Of a DNA stretch of 47,678 bases, positions 16,900-25,791 are shown piece after piece. Under the pieces are notes generated by a model. It worked only from the letters and a program-made list of their open reading frames with translations. It ran no database searches and was not told where the DNA came from. Each line of letters starts with the position of its first letter. Within the stretch, counting starts at the first letter, position 1. The position numbers were made by a program, and so were the translations under genes. The stretch comes from an uncultured Prevotellaceae bacterium (lineage in GTDB: Bacteria > Bacteroidota > Bacteroidia > Bacteroidales > Muribaculaceae): assembly GCA_900320245.1 (NCBI GenBank), contig ONRP01000017.1:1-47678 (forward strand). Direction: 5' to 3'.

Positions 16900-18786
16900 T
16901 TACTTCATCACCTTAACGGCGCTGCTGGTACCGTCGGTGTAGGTGGTAACAACGATAGTCATACCGTTGGCCTCCTGCATCTCCTGACCGGCCATGTTGA
17001 AGTAGCGTACGTTAGAAACAGTCTTGCCGTTCATTACGTCAACCAGACCAGTGGTCTCGCTGATAACGAACTCATAAGCAATCTGATCGCTGGGCAGCAT
17101 ACCGGGAGCAACTGCGTACATCTCAACGCGATAGTTACCATCCTCGGTGTAGCCGAATTCGCCATCATAAACTACCCAACCGTCCTCACCTTCGGTGAGA
17201 AGAACGCCATCCTTGTATACGCGATAGTAGATAACGGCATTGGGATTGAGGTCGGTGATGGTTACATAGTAAGCGTGAACACCATCGGGAGTGCGACCGC
17301 TAGCGGTGGGAGTCGGAGTCTTCTCAGTGGGCTGAGGATCGTCGGGCTTAGCCTTGTTGGGCACGGTTACCTCATAAGGAGTATCGGTCTGGGTGTACTG
17401 ACCCTGCTCACCCTGCTGCTGAGTGGTAGCGTGAATATTTACGGTGTAGCCAGTATTCTCCTCGCTGTACTCGTTACGCGGCAACTTGAGCGGCTGAGGA
17501 TCAACCACGTTACCATTCTGGTCGTAGAGAACGACACCAGGACCCATAGCGGTTACGTAAACATACTCATCGTCCATGGTTACGCCGAAGGTAGCAGCCT
17601 CAGAAGCGATGGGAGCGAGTTTGTTCAGAGTGTAGTCAGCCTCATTATCGTTGGTAATGTAGGGATAACCAGGAGCGTTGACAGCCTCAACATGGATGGG
17701 CTGCTCAGCAACATAGTTAGCGGTGAAGGTCTTAACATCGCCACGGCCATTGGTGAATTCCTCACCATTGATGGTTGCGCTGGTCCAGTTCTCGATCTTA
17801 ACAACAACTTGGGTAACCTCGTTGTTGGCGTTCTTGGTCTCGACGAAGGTGATCTCGGGCTTAGCAGCGGTGGGCTGATCCTCAACGGGAACAAAGGCCT
17901 GGCTGCCGGTAACCTCTTCACTGGTCTCGGTGCCAAGAACAGACTGAGCGGTAACGTTTACGGTCATAGCGGTGTAAACATCGGGACGGGTTACTACGTA
18001 GGTGTAGGGGTTGCCCTCTACAGCCTCACCATTAACTTTCAGAGTAGAACCTGCGGTCTCGCAAGCAACGGTAACCGTCATGTGGGTATCGTCGGTCTGA
18101 TTGAAGGAGATGGTGGGATCAGCCAGGGTAACGGCGGGGGTGAAGTTGCTGTTGATGAACTTCACCTGCATGTCGGCAACCTGCTGGTTCTGGAGACCCG
18201 AGAACTTGGTGAATGCCTCATCAAGGTCGAGGATAGCATACTCCTGATCCCAACCAGACTTCAATTGGATGACAAACTGATAAACGTTACCCAGAGTGAT
18301 CATCTCTTCGGTGTAGTCAGTCTCGTCCAAGGAAGTAGCCGCATCCTCATTCATAACGTTCCATGCGTTAATATAAACCTGAGGATCGGTGTTCCAGAAC
18401 ATGTTGACCGTTGTGTTCACTCCCAGAGCACGATAAGCACCGGGCTCAGCATCCGTAGGATTAACGTTTACGGAAGTAGCGTTCTCCAAAGCATTCGACA
18501 TACCCTCGGGGCCGAAACGGTTAGCCTTACCAGCCTTGATAACTACATTACCGTTGGTAGCAATGTGGTTACCCTCGGGATCGTTGATGTAGAACTGCAT
18601 CTGGTGGCCAGTTACAATACCATCAAGAGCGGTAAGTTGCATGTGCAAGGTCACCTCAGTGCCGGGAGCAGCAGTAACCTCGCTAACAGGCTGGCCGTTG
18701 GCATCAACCATACGCAGTTGCACGCCATCAGCGTTAGCGGCGAAGCCCACTAACACTGCGCAAAGTGTAAATAAAAATTTCTTCAT
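16900..18786 (-). CDS. Large exported multi-domain protein, T9SS-like C-terminus (paralog 1)
   Basis: 628 aa with a signal peptide (MKKFLFTLCAVLVGFAANA). Residues 20-190 form a module (ALDGIVTGHQMQFYIND, KANRFGPEGMS) with cohesin- or adhesin-like beta character. The middle (about 200-560) is a series of beta-sandwich segments. The last 40 residues (VRYFNMAGQEM, then VVTTYTDGT and KVMK) resemble type 9 secretion sorting domains of Bacteroidales. A cell-surface or secreted location is inferred. The N- and C-terminal modules are nearly the same as in the protein at 19583-21760, but the middle differs. It has its own promoter, a 330-nt leader and a terminator. Confidence 0.85.
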   Translation of the reverse strand: MKKFLFTLCAVLVGFAANADGVQLRMVDANGQPVSEVTAAPGTEVTLHMQLTALDGIVTGHQMQFYINDPEGNHIATNGNVVIKAGKANRFGPEGMSNALENATSVNVNPTDAEPGAYRALGVNTTVNMFWNTDPQVYINAWNVMNEDAATSLDETDYTEEMITLGNVYQFVIQLKSGWDQEYAILDLDEAFTKFSGLQNQQVADMQVKFINSNFTPAVTLADPTISFNQTDDTHMTVTVACETAGSTLKVNGEAVEGNPYTYVVTRPDVYTAMTVNVTAQSVLGTETSEEVTGSQAFVPVEDQPTAAKPEITFVETKNANNEVTQVVVKIENWTSATINGEEFTNGRGDVKTFTANYVAEQPIHVEAVNAPGYPYITNDNEADYTLNKLAPIASEAATFGVTMDDEYVYVTAMGPGVVLYDQNGNVVDPQPLKLPRNEYSEENTGYTVNIHATTQQQGEQGQYTQTDTPYEVTVPNKAKPDDPQPTEKTPTPTASGRTPDGVHAYYVTITDLNPNAVIYYRVYKDGVLLTEGEDGWVVYDGEFGYTEDGNYRVEMYAVAPGMLPSDQIAYEFVISETTGLVDVMNGKTVSNVRYFNMAGQEMQEANGMTIVVTTYTDGTSSAVKVMK

Positions 18787-19118
18787 AAATGAATTAATTT
18801 AAATTAATAATTATAAAGTGAATAAAAACAATAAATCTCTAACAGTCTAAGGGGTTGATCAGGTTTTGAAATTTCAAAGAGTTTCGGATTAAACTTCACA
18901 TCGTCATAAAGGTAATAATTCTCTCGCAATACAATAATATATAAGGTAAAGTGTGGTTATCGTTGACACCTGCACACAAGGGTCAAACGCCAGGGGGAGC
19001 GTCTCCTCGACGAAGAATCACCGCGGCACAAGCCTCGTTAATATGCAGTCTGTCAGTCATTTCAGTCATCATTAGCAAGTCCGGTTCTTACTAAGAATCA
19101 TGCTAGTTGGTTCATCTT
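18787..19118 (-). promoter_or_regulatory. Long structured 5' leader of paralog 1
   Basis: About 330 untranslated nt between the predicted transcription start and the ATG at 18786. It can form hairpins at 19085-19097 (TTCTTA-G-TAAGAA), 18987-19002 (ACGC/GCGT) and 18963-18986 (TTGAC/GTCAA). A block near 18874-18890 (TCAAAGAGTTTCGG on the plus strand) is shared with the leader of paralog 2 at a similar distance from the ATG. No known riboswitch was recognised. Confidence 0.5.
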
Positions 19119-19124
19119 GTTTTG

Positions 19125-19155
19125 CAAAGATATATCAAATTTCTAAACTGACAAA
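19125..19155 (-). promoter_or_regulatory. Promoter of paralog 1
   Basis: TTTG (19155-19152), a 19-nt spacer and TATCTTTG (19132-19125) on the minus strand. Confidence 0.75.
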
Positions 19156-19214
19156 AAAAAATCAATTTTTTTTAAGAGAGGGGGATGGCACGCGGTAACT
19201 ATTCAGCCATTTTT

Positions 19215-19243
19215 CTCACGCTAAGGCGCTAAGTTGCTGAGTT
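19215..19243 (+). repeat. Solo copy of the 29-bp octamer element
   Basis: CTC, then ACGCTAAG, GCGCTAAG, TTGCTGAG and TT, 25 of 29 positions identical to 13306-13334. No GxxExxY gene or inverted partner is visible here. The following 19244-19485 has no credible ORF, RNA or repeat. Confidence 0.85.
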
Positions 19244-19485
19244 ATCGCAGTTTGGTTTGCGCTTCGGTGCTCGAGCATATTGTTGAAGACAAGAAAGACA
19301 ACGCTTTATCATAGAGCATGGATCCTGCGGGACACGCGCTTCATGACACTGTGGCCAGAAGACAAGATGGACAATCAATGTTTATTATTAGTGCCCGATT
19401 AAAACAGTTGTGCTACCAGGATGCAGGGCCCAATCGCTTATCAAAATGATTACCCATCAGCAGACAGCCCATTATTTAACGGATA

Positions 19486-19531
19486 ACAATAAAAACAGGC
19501 GGCCCTGTTGGGGGTCGCCCGTTTTTATTGT
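19486..19531. terminator. Terminator after the 19583-21760 gene
   Basis: Outer stem ACAATAAAAAC with GTTTTTATTGT (19486-19496 with 19521-19531) and inner GGCGGCC with GGTCGCC. Between it and the stop codon lie short palindromic TAGCCAATGGCTA-like repeats (19540-19580). Confidence 0.8.
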
Positions 19532-19582
19532 CTGCTAATAGCCAATGGCTAACAGCCAGTGGCTAATCGCTAAAGGCTTAGA

Positions 19583-21760
19583 TTACTTCATCACCTTGGT
19601 GGTGGTGGTGGTACCGTCGGTGTAGGTGGTAACAACGATAGTCATACCGTTGGCCTCCTGCATCTCCTGACCAGCCATGTTGAAGTAGCGTACACCAGCA
19701 ACGGTCTTGCCGTCTACGAGTTCGTTGATGCCGGTCTGCGGACCCTGAGCAACGAGCAGGTAGTACTGACCATCCTTGAACTGGAGACCCCAAGTGTAGG
19801 TGTAGGTCGAAGGAACAGTGAACAGGTTCTCACCCTCGAATACGGGGTTGAGGATGGTGTTGTCGGCCGTACCCATCTGAGGCTCGTACATGTCGGTCTC
19901 GGCACCCATGCGTACACCGTCTACCATGAAGTAGAAGGGCACGTCGAAGTCACCCCAAGGATTGTGGTGCAGGGTGAGCATGAACGACCAGTTGGGGTCG
20001 CCTTCGGCATCGGGGGTCATGGCATACCAGTGCTCCTCACCGTACTTGTCGACGATGACGATCCACTTGCCAACCATGTGGGGATCCTCAGGACCAACAC
20101 CACCGCCAGCGGGAACCTCAACATACTGAGTATCGCTGATACCTACGAGAGCCTCGTCGTTAGCCTGAGCGGTAGCCCAAACGCCAACGTACATAATATC
20201 TTCGCCGCCCTCGATGGTGAAGGTAGCCTCACCCTCGCCAGTAGCAACAGCAACGGGGCCGTTGCCATCGAAGTAGTTCACGTAGATGATAACAGTACCC
20301 TCACCGGTAGCGGTAACAACCACGTTGTGCTCGTTGGTTACGACCTCAACCACGGGAGCGGGGGTCTCATAAGGAGGCTGGGGAGCATCCCAAACAACAA
20401 CTACGGTCTCCTCGAGGGTGTTGTAACCGTCAGCCGTAACGGTGATCACGAGAGTGTTCTCGCCGGGCTGGAGTTGGTAACCGTCCTCATAGGGCTCGCC
20501 GTTAACCAGGATGGTAACATCCTCGGTACCGTCGTAGGTGATGGTCACGTTACCGTTCTCGTCGGGCTCACTTACAGTGATGTTACCCTCGAGGTCGGGG
20601 AGTTGCGGAGTTACGAGAGCGGGAACGATGTACTCGCCACTGGTAACGCCGTCGGTCTGGCCATCAACATGAGCCACAGCGGTGATGTTGAGAACCTGGT
20701 CAACATCGGTGCGGTTAACAACGTAGGGGTTCTCAACCTCAACATTGTCAACGAAGAGGGTAACAGTGCCCTCACCGGTTGCAAGGAAGGTGTAGGCATC
20801 TTCGCCCTCAGTTACCACGATCTCAGGAGCGGGGGTCTGAACAGCAGGCTGCTCCCAGTTAACGGTCTTGGTAGCGGTCAGGGGCTCATAACCCTCGGCA
20901 GTTACCTCGACGGTGATCTCAGCCTCGCCATAAGCGCCAAGGAATACCTTGCCGTCGGTCAGGGGCACGTAAACGCCGTCAACCATAACCTTGATGGTAA
21001 CATCCTCGGGACCGGTATACTCAACGGTTACATAACCATTCTCGTCAGCATCGCCAATGATGATCTCACCAGTGAGTTGGTCGAGGCCGGGAGCAACATA
21101 GTCATCGTTGATGATCTTGAGGTCCAGACCGGTGAAGTCGGCGGGGAACATGAACTGGCCACCGTCGGGCTGAGCGAATTTACCGAAGGACTCGTCAAAG
21201 TCAAGGATAGCGTACTCTTCGGCCCAATCAGCCTTCAACGAAAGAACAAAACGATAAACGTTACCCGGAGTGATCATCTCTTCGGTGTAGTCGGTCTCGT
21301 CCAGGGCAGTAGCCTCATCCTCATTCATAACGTTCCATGCGTCAATATAAACCTGAGGATCGGTGTTCCAGAACAAGTTGGTCGACGTGTTCGTTCCCAG
21401 AGCACGATAAGCACCGGGATCAGCATCGGCGGGATTAACGTTTGTGGAAGTAGTGTTCTCCAAAGCAGTCGACATACCCTCGGGGCCGAAACGGTTAGCC
21501 TTACCAGCCTTGATAATCACATTGCCATTGGTAGCATAGTGATTACCCTCGGGATCGTTGATGTAGAACTGCATCTGGTGACCGGTCACAACACCGTCAA
21601 GAGCGGTAATCTGCATATGAACTACCACTTCATTGCCAGGAGCAGCGTTGATCTCGTTGATGGGATTGCCGTTGTCATCAACGAACCTCATCTCGAGGTT
21701 GAATGCACTTGCTGCAAAGCCCACGAGAAGAGCGCTAAGAGTGAATAATAATTTCTTCAT
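19583..21760 (-). CDS. Large exported multi-domain protein, T9SS-like C-terminus (paralog 2)
   Basis: 725 aa from ATG 21760 (a TTG three codons upstream is less likely). Signal peptide MKKLLFTLSALLVGFAASA. The N-terminal module (about 20-190) closely follows paralog 1 (ALDGVVTGHQMQFYIND, GAYRALGTNTSTNLFWNTDPQVY). The middle holds several repeats of a beta-sandwich type: EPLTATKTV and YNTLEETVVVVWDAPQPP resemble the FN3-like segments found near chitobiase C-terminal domains. The last 40 residues are a T9SS-like sorting domain. The final 85 nt of this module (19609-19693) match 16926-17010 with one mismatch. Surface exposure is inferred. Confidence 0.85.
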   Translation of the reverse strand: MKKLLFTLSALLVGFAASAFNLEMRFVDDNGNPINEINAAPGNEVVVHMQITALDGVVTGHQMQFYINDPEGNHYATNGNVIIKAGKANRFGPEGMSTALENTTSTNVNPADADPGAYRALGTNTSTNLFWNTDPQVYIDAWNVMNEDEATALDETDYTEEMITPGNVYRFVLSLKADWAEEYAILDFDESFGKFAQPDGGQFMFPADFTGLDLKIINDDYVAPGLDQLTGEIIIGDADENGYVTVEYTGPEDVTIKVMVDGVYVPLTDGKVFLGAYGEAEITVEVTAEGYEPLTATKTVNWEQPAVQTPAPEIVVTEGEDAYTFLATGEGTVTLFVDNVEVENPYVVNRTDVDQVLNITAVAHVDGQTDGVTSGEYIVPALVTPQLPDLEGNITVSEPDENGNVTITYDGTEDVTILVNGEPYEDGYQLQPGENTLVITVTADGYNTLEETVVVVWDAPQPPYETPAPVVEVVTNEHNVVVTATGEGTVIIYVNYFDGNGPVAVATGEGEATFTIEGGEDIMYVGVWATAQANDEALVGISDTQYVEVPAGGGVGPEDPHMVGKWIVIVDKYGEEHWYAMTPDAEGDPNWSFMLTLHHNPWGDFDVPFYFMVDGVRMGAETDMYEPQMGTADNTILNPVFEGENLFTVPSTYTYTWGLQFKDGQYYLLVAQGPQTGINELVDGKTVAGVRYFNMAGQEMQEANGMTIVVTTYTDGTTTTTKVMK

Positions 21761-22075
21761 AAAACACAAAAATTTAAATGGTTAATAATAAAAATGTAAA
21801 TAAATTAATTTCTTCAAAATAAGTTGGTCACATAACCGGAAATTCATCACATTCTGTTTTATCAAAGGGTTTCGGGATTAACGATTTTCTGTAGCAATTA
21901 TCTTGTTCTATCATCTATCACACATCGCCAATGATGGCGTTCGGGCAACATCCCCGCTTGGCGGAACGATGGGTGACTCCTTGACCCGCAGGGGTCAGGG
22001 TGTCGCGGCAGGGGTGTTTAATTTTTTCATAATGAGTGTTTTACAAAATTTATGCTTGTGATACCACTATATAGT
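21761..22075 (-). promoter_or_regulatory. Long structured 5' leader of paralog 2
   Basis: About 315 untranslated nt. Three hairpins stand close together: 21982-21997 (TGACCC/GGGTCA), 21949-21971 (CATC..CCGC/GCGG..GATG) and 21926-21939 (CGCCA/TGGCG). The shared block TCAAAGGGTTTCGG lies at 21862-21876 (plus strand), some 100 nt before the ATG, as in paralog 1. Confidence 0.5.
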
Positions 22076-22081
22076 TCAACG

Positions 22082-22113
22082 CAAAGTTACAACTATTTGA
22101 TAAAACAACCAAA
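22082..22113 (-). promoter_or_regulatory. Promoter of paralog 2
   Basis: TTTG (22113-22110), a 20-nt spacer and TAACTTTG (22089-22082) on the minus strand, a full consensus match. Confidence 0.8.
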
Positions 22114-22353
22114 GGTTGGGCAGAAAAATTTGCTAAAAAACTTTAATTTAATTACTGATTGACAGTAATAGGGGCCGCTGCGCTTTTCAATGCGAATTTC
22201 GCGAAAGGATTGGCAGCGCCTCTGTCCCGTGGTGCCTGCCGCCTGTCTCGTGGTGCCTGCCGCTGCACTTTTTAATGCGGATTTCGCGAATTAGAGGGAT
22301 TGAGCGAAAAAGAGGGGTCGCCTCCGGCGACGATGCTGACGGGAGCCTCCTGT

Positions 22354-22409
22354 CCCGTGGTGCCTGCCGCTGCACTCGCTGCGCTCGTTTCGCTGGCAGG
22401 TACCACGGG
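22354..22409. repeat. Large intergenic hairpin
   Basis: Arms 22354-22368 and 22395-22409 (CCCGTGGTGCCTGCC and its complement) pair at 14 of 15 positions around a 26-nt loop. Further copies of the arm sequence occur at about 22226-22262, which gives a nest of degenerate repeats over 22170-22410. Confidence 0.75.
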
Positions 22410-22419
22410 TTACCCAGAG

Positions 22420-22599
22420 GATCACCCTTCGGGTGATTCGCACATACAAACGGGGCACTCAGAGGATCACCCTTCGGGTAATTCGCACATGCAAACGGGG
22501 CACTCAGAAGATCATCCTTCGGGTGATTCGCACATACAAACGGGGCACTCAGAAGATCATCCTTCGGGTGATTCGCACATGCAAACGGGGCACTCAGAG
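22420..22599. repeat. 45-bp tandem repeat, 4 copies
   Basis: Units begin at 22420, 22465, 22510 and 22555 and differ at only a few sites. Each carries a 7-bp hairpin ATCACCC-TTC-GGGTGAT (ATCATCC in two units). Because 45 is a multiple of three, both strands stay open through it, encoding 15-residue repeats, but no credible gene start or promoter goes with either frame. Confidence 0.9.
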
Positions 22600-22670
22600 G
22601 CGGTGTGTCATAATTCAACTGCTAGAATTATGACCGCCCTACGGGCGGGAAATTATTCAAAGTAATTTTA

Positions 22671-22699
22671 GACCCTGGCGGCACTGAGCCGCCAGGGTC
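22671..22699. terminator. Strong hairpin downstream of the receptor gene
   Basis: A 12-bp perfect stem (22671-22682 with 22688-22699) with a 5-nt loop, 29 bp past the stop of the receptor gene. It lacks a clear T-run on the minus strand, so intrinsic termination is likely but not certain. Confidence 0.6.
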
Positions 22700-22727
22700 C
22701 TTGATGGGTGATTTTTAAGAATTCTGT

Positions 22728-25568
22728 TTAGAACGGTGGACGTCCACCACCGGGACGACCGCCGGGGCCGCCAGGGCCACCAGGTCCGAATCGACCGGGG
22801 CCATCCCAACGGTCGGCGTTGCGGTCCTTGGGCTGCTCACCCTTCTTGAAGGTGTTGAAGCGGTAGGTGAAGGTCACCATGCCGTAACGACCCAGGGAGT
22901 TGTAGAACGCATCCTCGATATACTCACCGGTGACGTTGCGGAAGATGTTCTTGCGCTGGCCCAGGATGTCATAGACCGAGATGGTCAATGCGGCCTGCTT
23001 CTCACGCAGGAACTGGTAGGCGATAGAGCCGTTCCAAATCCACTGGTCACTGTTGTAGCCAGCGCTGTAACCGCTGGTGGTGCTGTAACGCAGGTCGGTG
23101 CTGATGACCAGTCCGAAAGGTGCCGAGTAGGTGCCGTCGAACATGCCGCCCCATGTGTGGATGTTGCGGTTGTTGGCCGAGGTAACCGTGTTGGCCGTGG
23201 TCTGGAAACTGTAACGGGGGCGCAACTCAATGTCAAACACGCTGTTGCGGAAGGCCAGACCCGGTGAATAGTTGATCATCCACGTGTTGCTGCGGTTCTC
23301 GACATCGTTGTTGATACCCTTGGTCACTGCAAAACGGGTGAACATGTGGCTGGTGAAGTACCACACCTTGCTGGCACCGAAGGGGAAACTCAACATGTTC
23401 ATTGCCATGGCGCTCCACACACCATTCACATTGGTGTAACTGGTGAGGCGTCGGCCCGTCAAGGGGTCGGAGGTGACCGTCGAGATGATGCTGTTCTGTG
23501 CAAAGTCCACGTTCATCATCGCCATGATGCTGCGCTGCGCACCCTGAGCGAAGTCACCGAACCTCAGGTTGATGTTGTGGTTGAAGGTGGGCTTCAACTC
23601 GGGGTTACCGACGATGATGTTCTTGGGGTTACTCTCATCGGCCACGGGCTGCAACTGGGTGATGCTGGGCTGGTTGGCCCGCATGCGGTAGAAGAAGTTG
23701 AGGTTGCGCGTGTCGGAGAACTTGTAGCGGAAGCGGGCATAGGGAGCCACCGACCAAGCCCATCGCTCGGCGATGTCGCGCTCGCTGTTGATGAGGTCCT
23801 TGCTCTTGGACATGGCGCTGTTGACCGAGATGCCCACATTGAGGTTATAAGCCTTGCGCACCTGGCGGAATCCAACGCTGAACTCCTGGTTGAAGAACGT
23901 GTTGCGGAAACTGTTGCTCAAGCGCTCGTTCCAGTCCTGCTCGGTGATGGTGCCACCGGGCCAGATACCCTCGCGCATGTTGTCATAGACCATCTTGTCG
24001 CTCGTGGTGTAACGGTAGTTGCCGCGATAGGAGAATTCCAGGAAACGGGCATTCTTGACGTCGCCGAGGGGCTCGGTCCATGAGAGGCGGCCCGTGATGT
24101 TGTGGGTCTTGCGGCGGTTGTTGGCCGTCTGGTCAATGAGTTCATTCTCGTCGGGCATGAGGTAGTAGACGTTGTCGGTGTAGGTGTCGGCATCCTCACG
24201 CACGTTGCTGTAGCGGTAGTTGAGCATCAGACTCTGGCTGCGGCCGGGATGGCTGGCCACCTTGTGGTTATAGATCAGTCGTGTGCCCCACTCATAACTC
24301 TTGCCGTCGTTGAAGAAGTTGCTCAAACTGCGGTTCACAATAGTCCTGGCGGCATCGCCGGCACTGGTGAGTGACGTGTCGGCGCGCTCACTCTTGTTGA
24401 AGTTGAACGAGAAGTTGGGACGGAACTCGATGGTGTTGTTGCTGTCGACCTCCCACTTGACCCGGAAGTCACCACGCAGGTTGTGACCCTTGTCACGCGC
24501 GATGGTGTTGGCATCCTCGTAACTTGTGGAATCCTCATACAGATACTGGCGTGCGGTGCGGGTGCGGGTGTCACGGTCGCTGTGGCTGTACATGATGTCA
24601 CCACCCACGCGGAAGTGCTCGTCCTCCTTGCTGCCGACGTTGAAGTTGATGCCGGCATACTGCGACGTGGTCACACCGCGGTCGCCGCCGAAGCGCTGGA
24701 AGCGTCCCGACGCACCGTCGCCGAAGCCCAGGTTGTTGACGTTGTTGCCGCCGCCCAAGATGGTGAACTGGTTACCGTCGCGGAAGTGGTTGATCATCAC
24801 GTTGCCCGCATAGCGTTCGTCGGTGCCATAGCCGGCATTGACGGTGCCGAACCAGCCGTTGTTCATACCCTTTTTGACGGTGAGGTTGATGACGGTCTCG
24901 TCATCGCCGTCGTCCACACCGGTGAGGCGTGCCAGGTCGCTCTTGCGGTCGATGACCTGGAGTTTGTTGATCATCTCGGCGGGGATGTTCTTGCTGGCCA
25001 CAGTCGGGTCGTCGCTGAAGAATTCCTTGCCGTCGATGAGGATTTTCTTCACCTCCTTGCCGTTGGCCGTGATTTTGCCGTCGCTGCCCACCTCGACGCC
25101 GGGAAGGCGCTTGAGCAGGTCCTCGACGACAGCATTGGCCTGGGTCTTGTAGGTGTCGGCATTGAACTCGATGGTGTCCTCCTTGACGGTAATGGGACTC
25201 TTGACACCCACGACCACCGTCTCCTTGAGCATGACGGTGTTGGGGTCCATCTTGATGATGCCCATGTTGATGTCGCGGCCGTCATCGCCCACAGTGACGT
25301 GCTTGATGAGGTCGTTGTAGCCCAGATAGGAGCAACGCAGCAGGTATTTGCCGGGCTTGATGCCCTTGAGGTTGAAGACGCCGTTCATGTCGGTGGTCGT
25401 TCCCTTGACAAAGGTGCTGTCCTTATTGGCCTTGAGGAGCCTGACCGTCGCCTGCATGAGTTCGGTGGTGTCCTGTGAGTCGATAAGGATGCCGTTGATG
25501 ACCACATCGCGCGCATGCACAGTTGTCAAACAGCCTAACACAAGCAATAATGATAGTATCTTCTTCAT
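22728..25568 (-). CDS. TonB-receptor-like outer-membrane beta-barrel protein
   Basis: 946 aa. Signal peptide (1-19), then a carboxypeptidase-regulatory-like domain (about 22-105: INGILIDSQDTTELMQATVRLL, GVFNLKGIKPGKYLLRCSYLGY). A plug-like domain (about 115-235: VVEDLLKRLPGVEV, DGKEFFSDDP, VIDRKSDLARLTGVDDGDDE) and a C-terminal barrel with many aromatic strands follow. The tail is Gly/Pro/Arg-rich (GGPGGPGGRPGGG). The layout fits the outer-membrane beta-barrel family related to SusC/TonB receptors but with no SusD partner, so its ligand is unknown. It is monocistronic with a good promoter at 25621-25653. Confidence 0.9.
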   Translation of the reverse strand: MKKILSLLLVLGCLTTVHARDVVINGILIDSQDTTELMQATVRLLKANKDSTFVKGTTTDMNGVFNLKGIKPGKYLLRCSYLGYNDLIKHVTVGDDGRDINMGIIKMDPNTVMLKETVVVGVKSPITVKEDTIEFNADTYKTQANAVVEDLLKRLPGVEVGSDGKITANGKEVKKILIDGKEFFSDDPTVASKNIPAEMINKLQVIDRKSDLARLTGVDDGDDETVINLTVKKGMNNGWFGTVNAGYGTDERYAGNVMINHFRDGNQFTILGGGNNVNNLGFGDGASGRFQRFGGDRGVTTSQYAGINFNVGSKEDEHFRVGGDIMYSHSDRDTRTRTARQYLYEDSTSYEDANTIARDKGHNLRGDFRVKWEVDSNNTIEFRPNFSFNFNKSERADTSLTSAGDAARTIVNRSLSNFFNDGKSYEWGTRLIYNHKVASHPGRSQSLMLNYRYSNVREDADTYTDNVYYLMPDENELIDQTANNRRKTHNITGRLSWTEPLGDVKNARFLEFSYRGNYRYTTSDKMVYDNMREGIWPGGTITEQDWNERLSNSFRNTFFNQEFSVGFRQVRKAYNLNVGISVNSAMSKSKDLINSERDIAERWAWSVAPYARFRYKFSDTRNLNFFYRMRANQPSITQLQPVADESNPKNIIVGNPELKPTFNHNINLRFGDFAQGAQRSIMAMMNVDFAQNSIISTVTSDPLTGRRLTSYTNVNGVWSAMAMNMLSFPFGASKVWYFTSHMFTRFAVTKGINNDVENRSNTWMINYSPGLAFRNSVFDIELRPRYSFQTTANTVTSANNRNIHTWGGMFDGTYSAPFGLVISTDLRYSTTSGYSAGYNSDQWIWNGSIAYQFLREKQAALTISVYDILGQRKNIFRNVTGEYIEDAFYNSLGRYGMVTFTYRFNTFKKGEQPKDRNADRWDGPGRFGPGGPGGPGGRPGGGRPPF

Positions 25569-25620
25569 ATCGAAGTCGCGTGTGATTGTTTTTTATATAT
25601 ATTATGTGTCAATGATGGCG

Positions 25621-25653
25621 CAAAATTAGTGGAAAACCATAGAATAACGCAAA
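25621..25653 (-). promoter_or_regulatory. Promoter of the receptor gene
   Basis: TTTG (25653-25650), a 21-nt spacer and TAATTTTG (25628-25621) on the minus strand. Confidence 0.78.
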
Positions 25654-25730
25654 AAAATTCGATAATTCCACCGTTTTTATAGACGAACGTGGCGCTGAGA
25701 GGGCGACAAAACAAGAAACCCGCCAAAACA

Positions 25731-25762
25731 TTTGCCGCAGAAACTATTTTGTAGTAAATTTG
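25731..25762 (+). promoter_or_regulatory. Promoter of the 25792-26988 gene
   Basis: TTTG 25731-25734, a 20-nt spacer and TAAATTTG 25755-25762. The start of transcription is near 25769, 23 nt before the ATG. Confidence 0.8.
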
Positions 25763-25791
25763 CGGGAAAGAACCATTTATAGACACCAGTT

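Noticed and set aside
16900-21760. The paralog pair as an invertible (shufflon-like) locus
   Set aside because: Both genes have the same orientation with complete promoters and no inverted repeats or recombinase gene nearby; duplication and gene conversion explain the pattern better.
22187-22618. Open frame on the minus strand through the 45-bp repeats (and a plus-strand counterpart at 22300-22665)
   Set aside because: The frames are open because the unit is a multiple of three; there is no signal peptide, promoter or credible start, and both strands are equally open.
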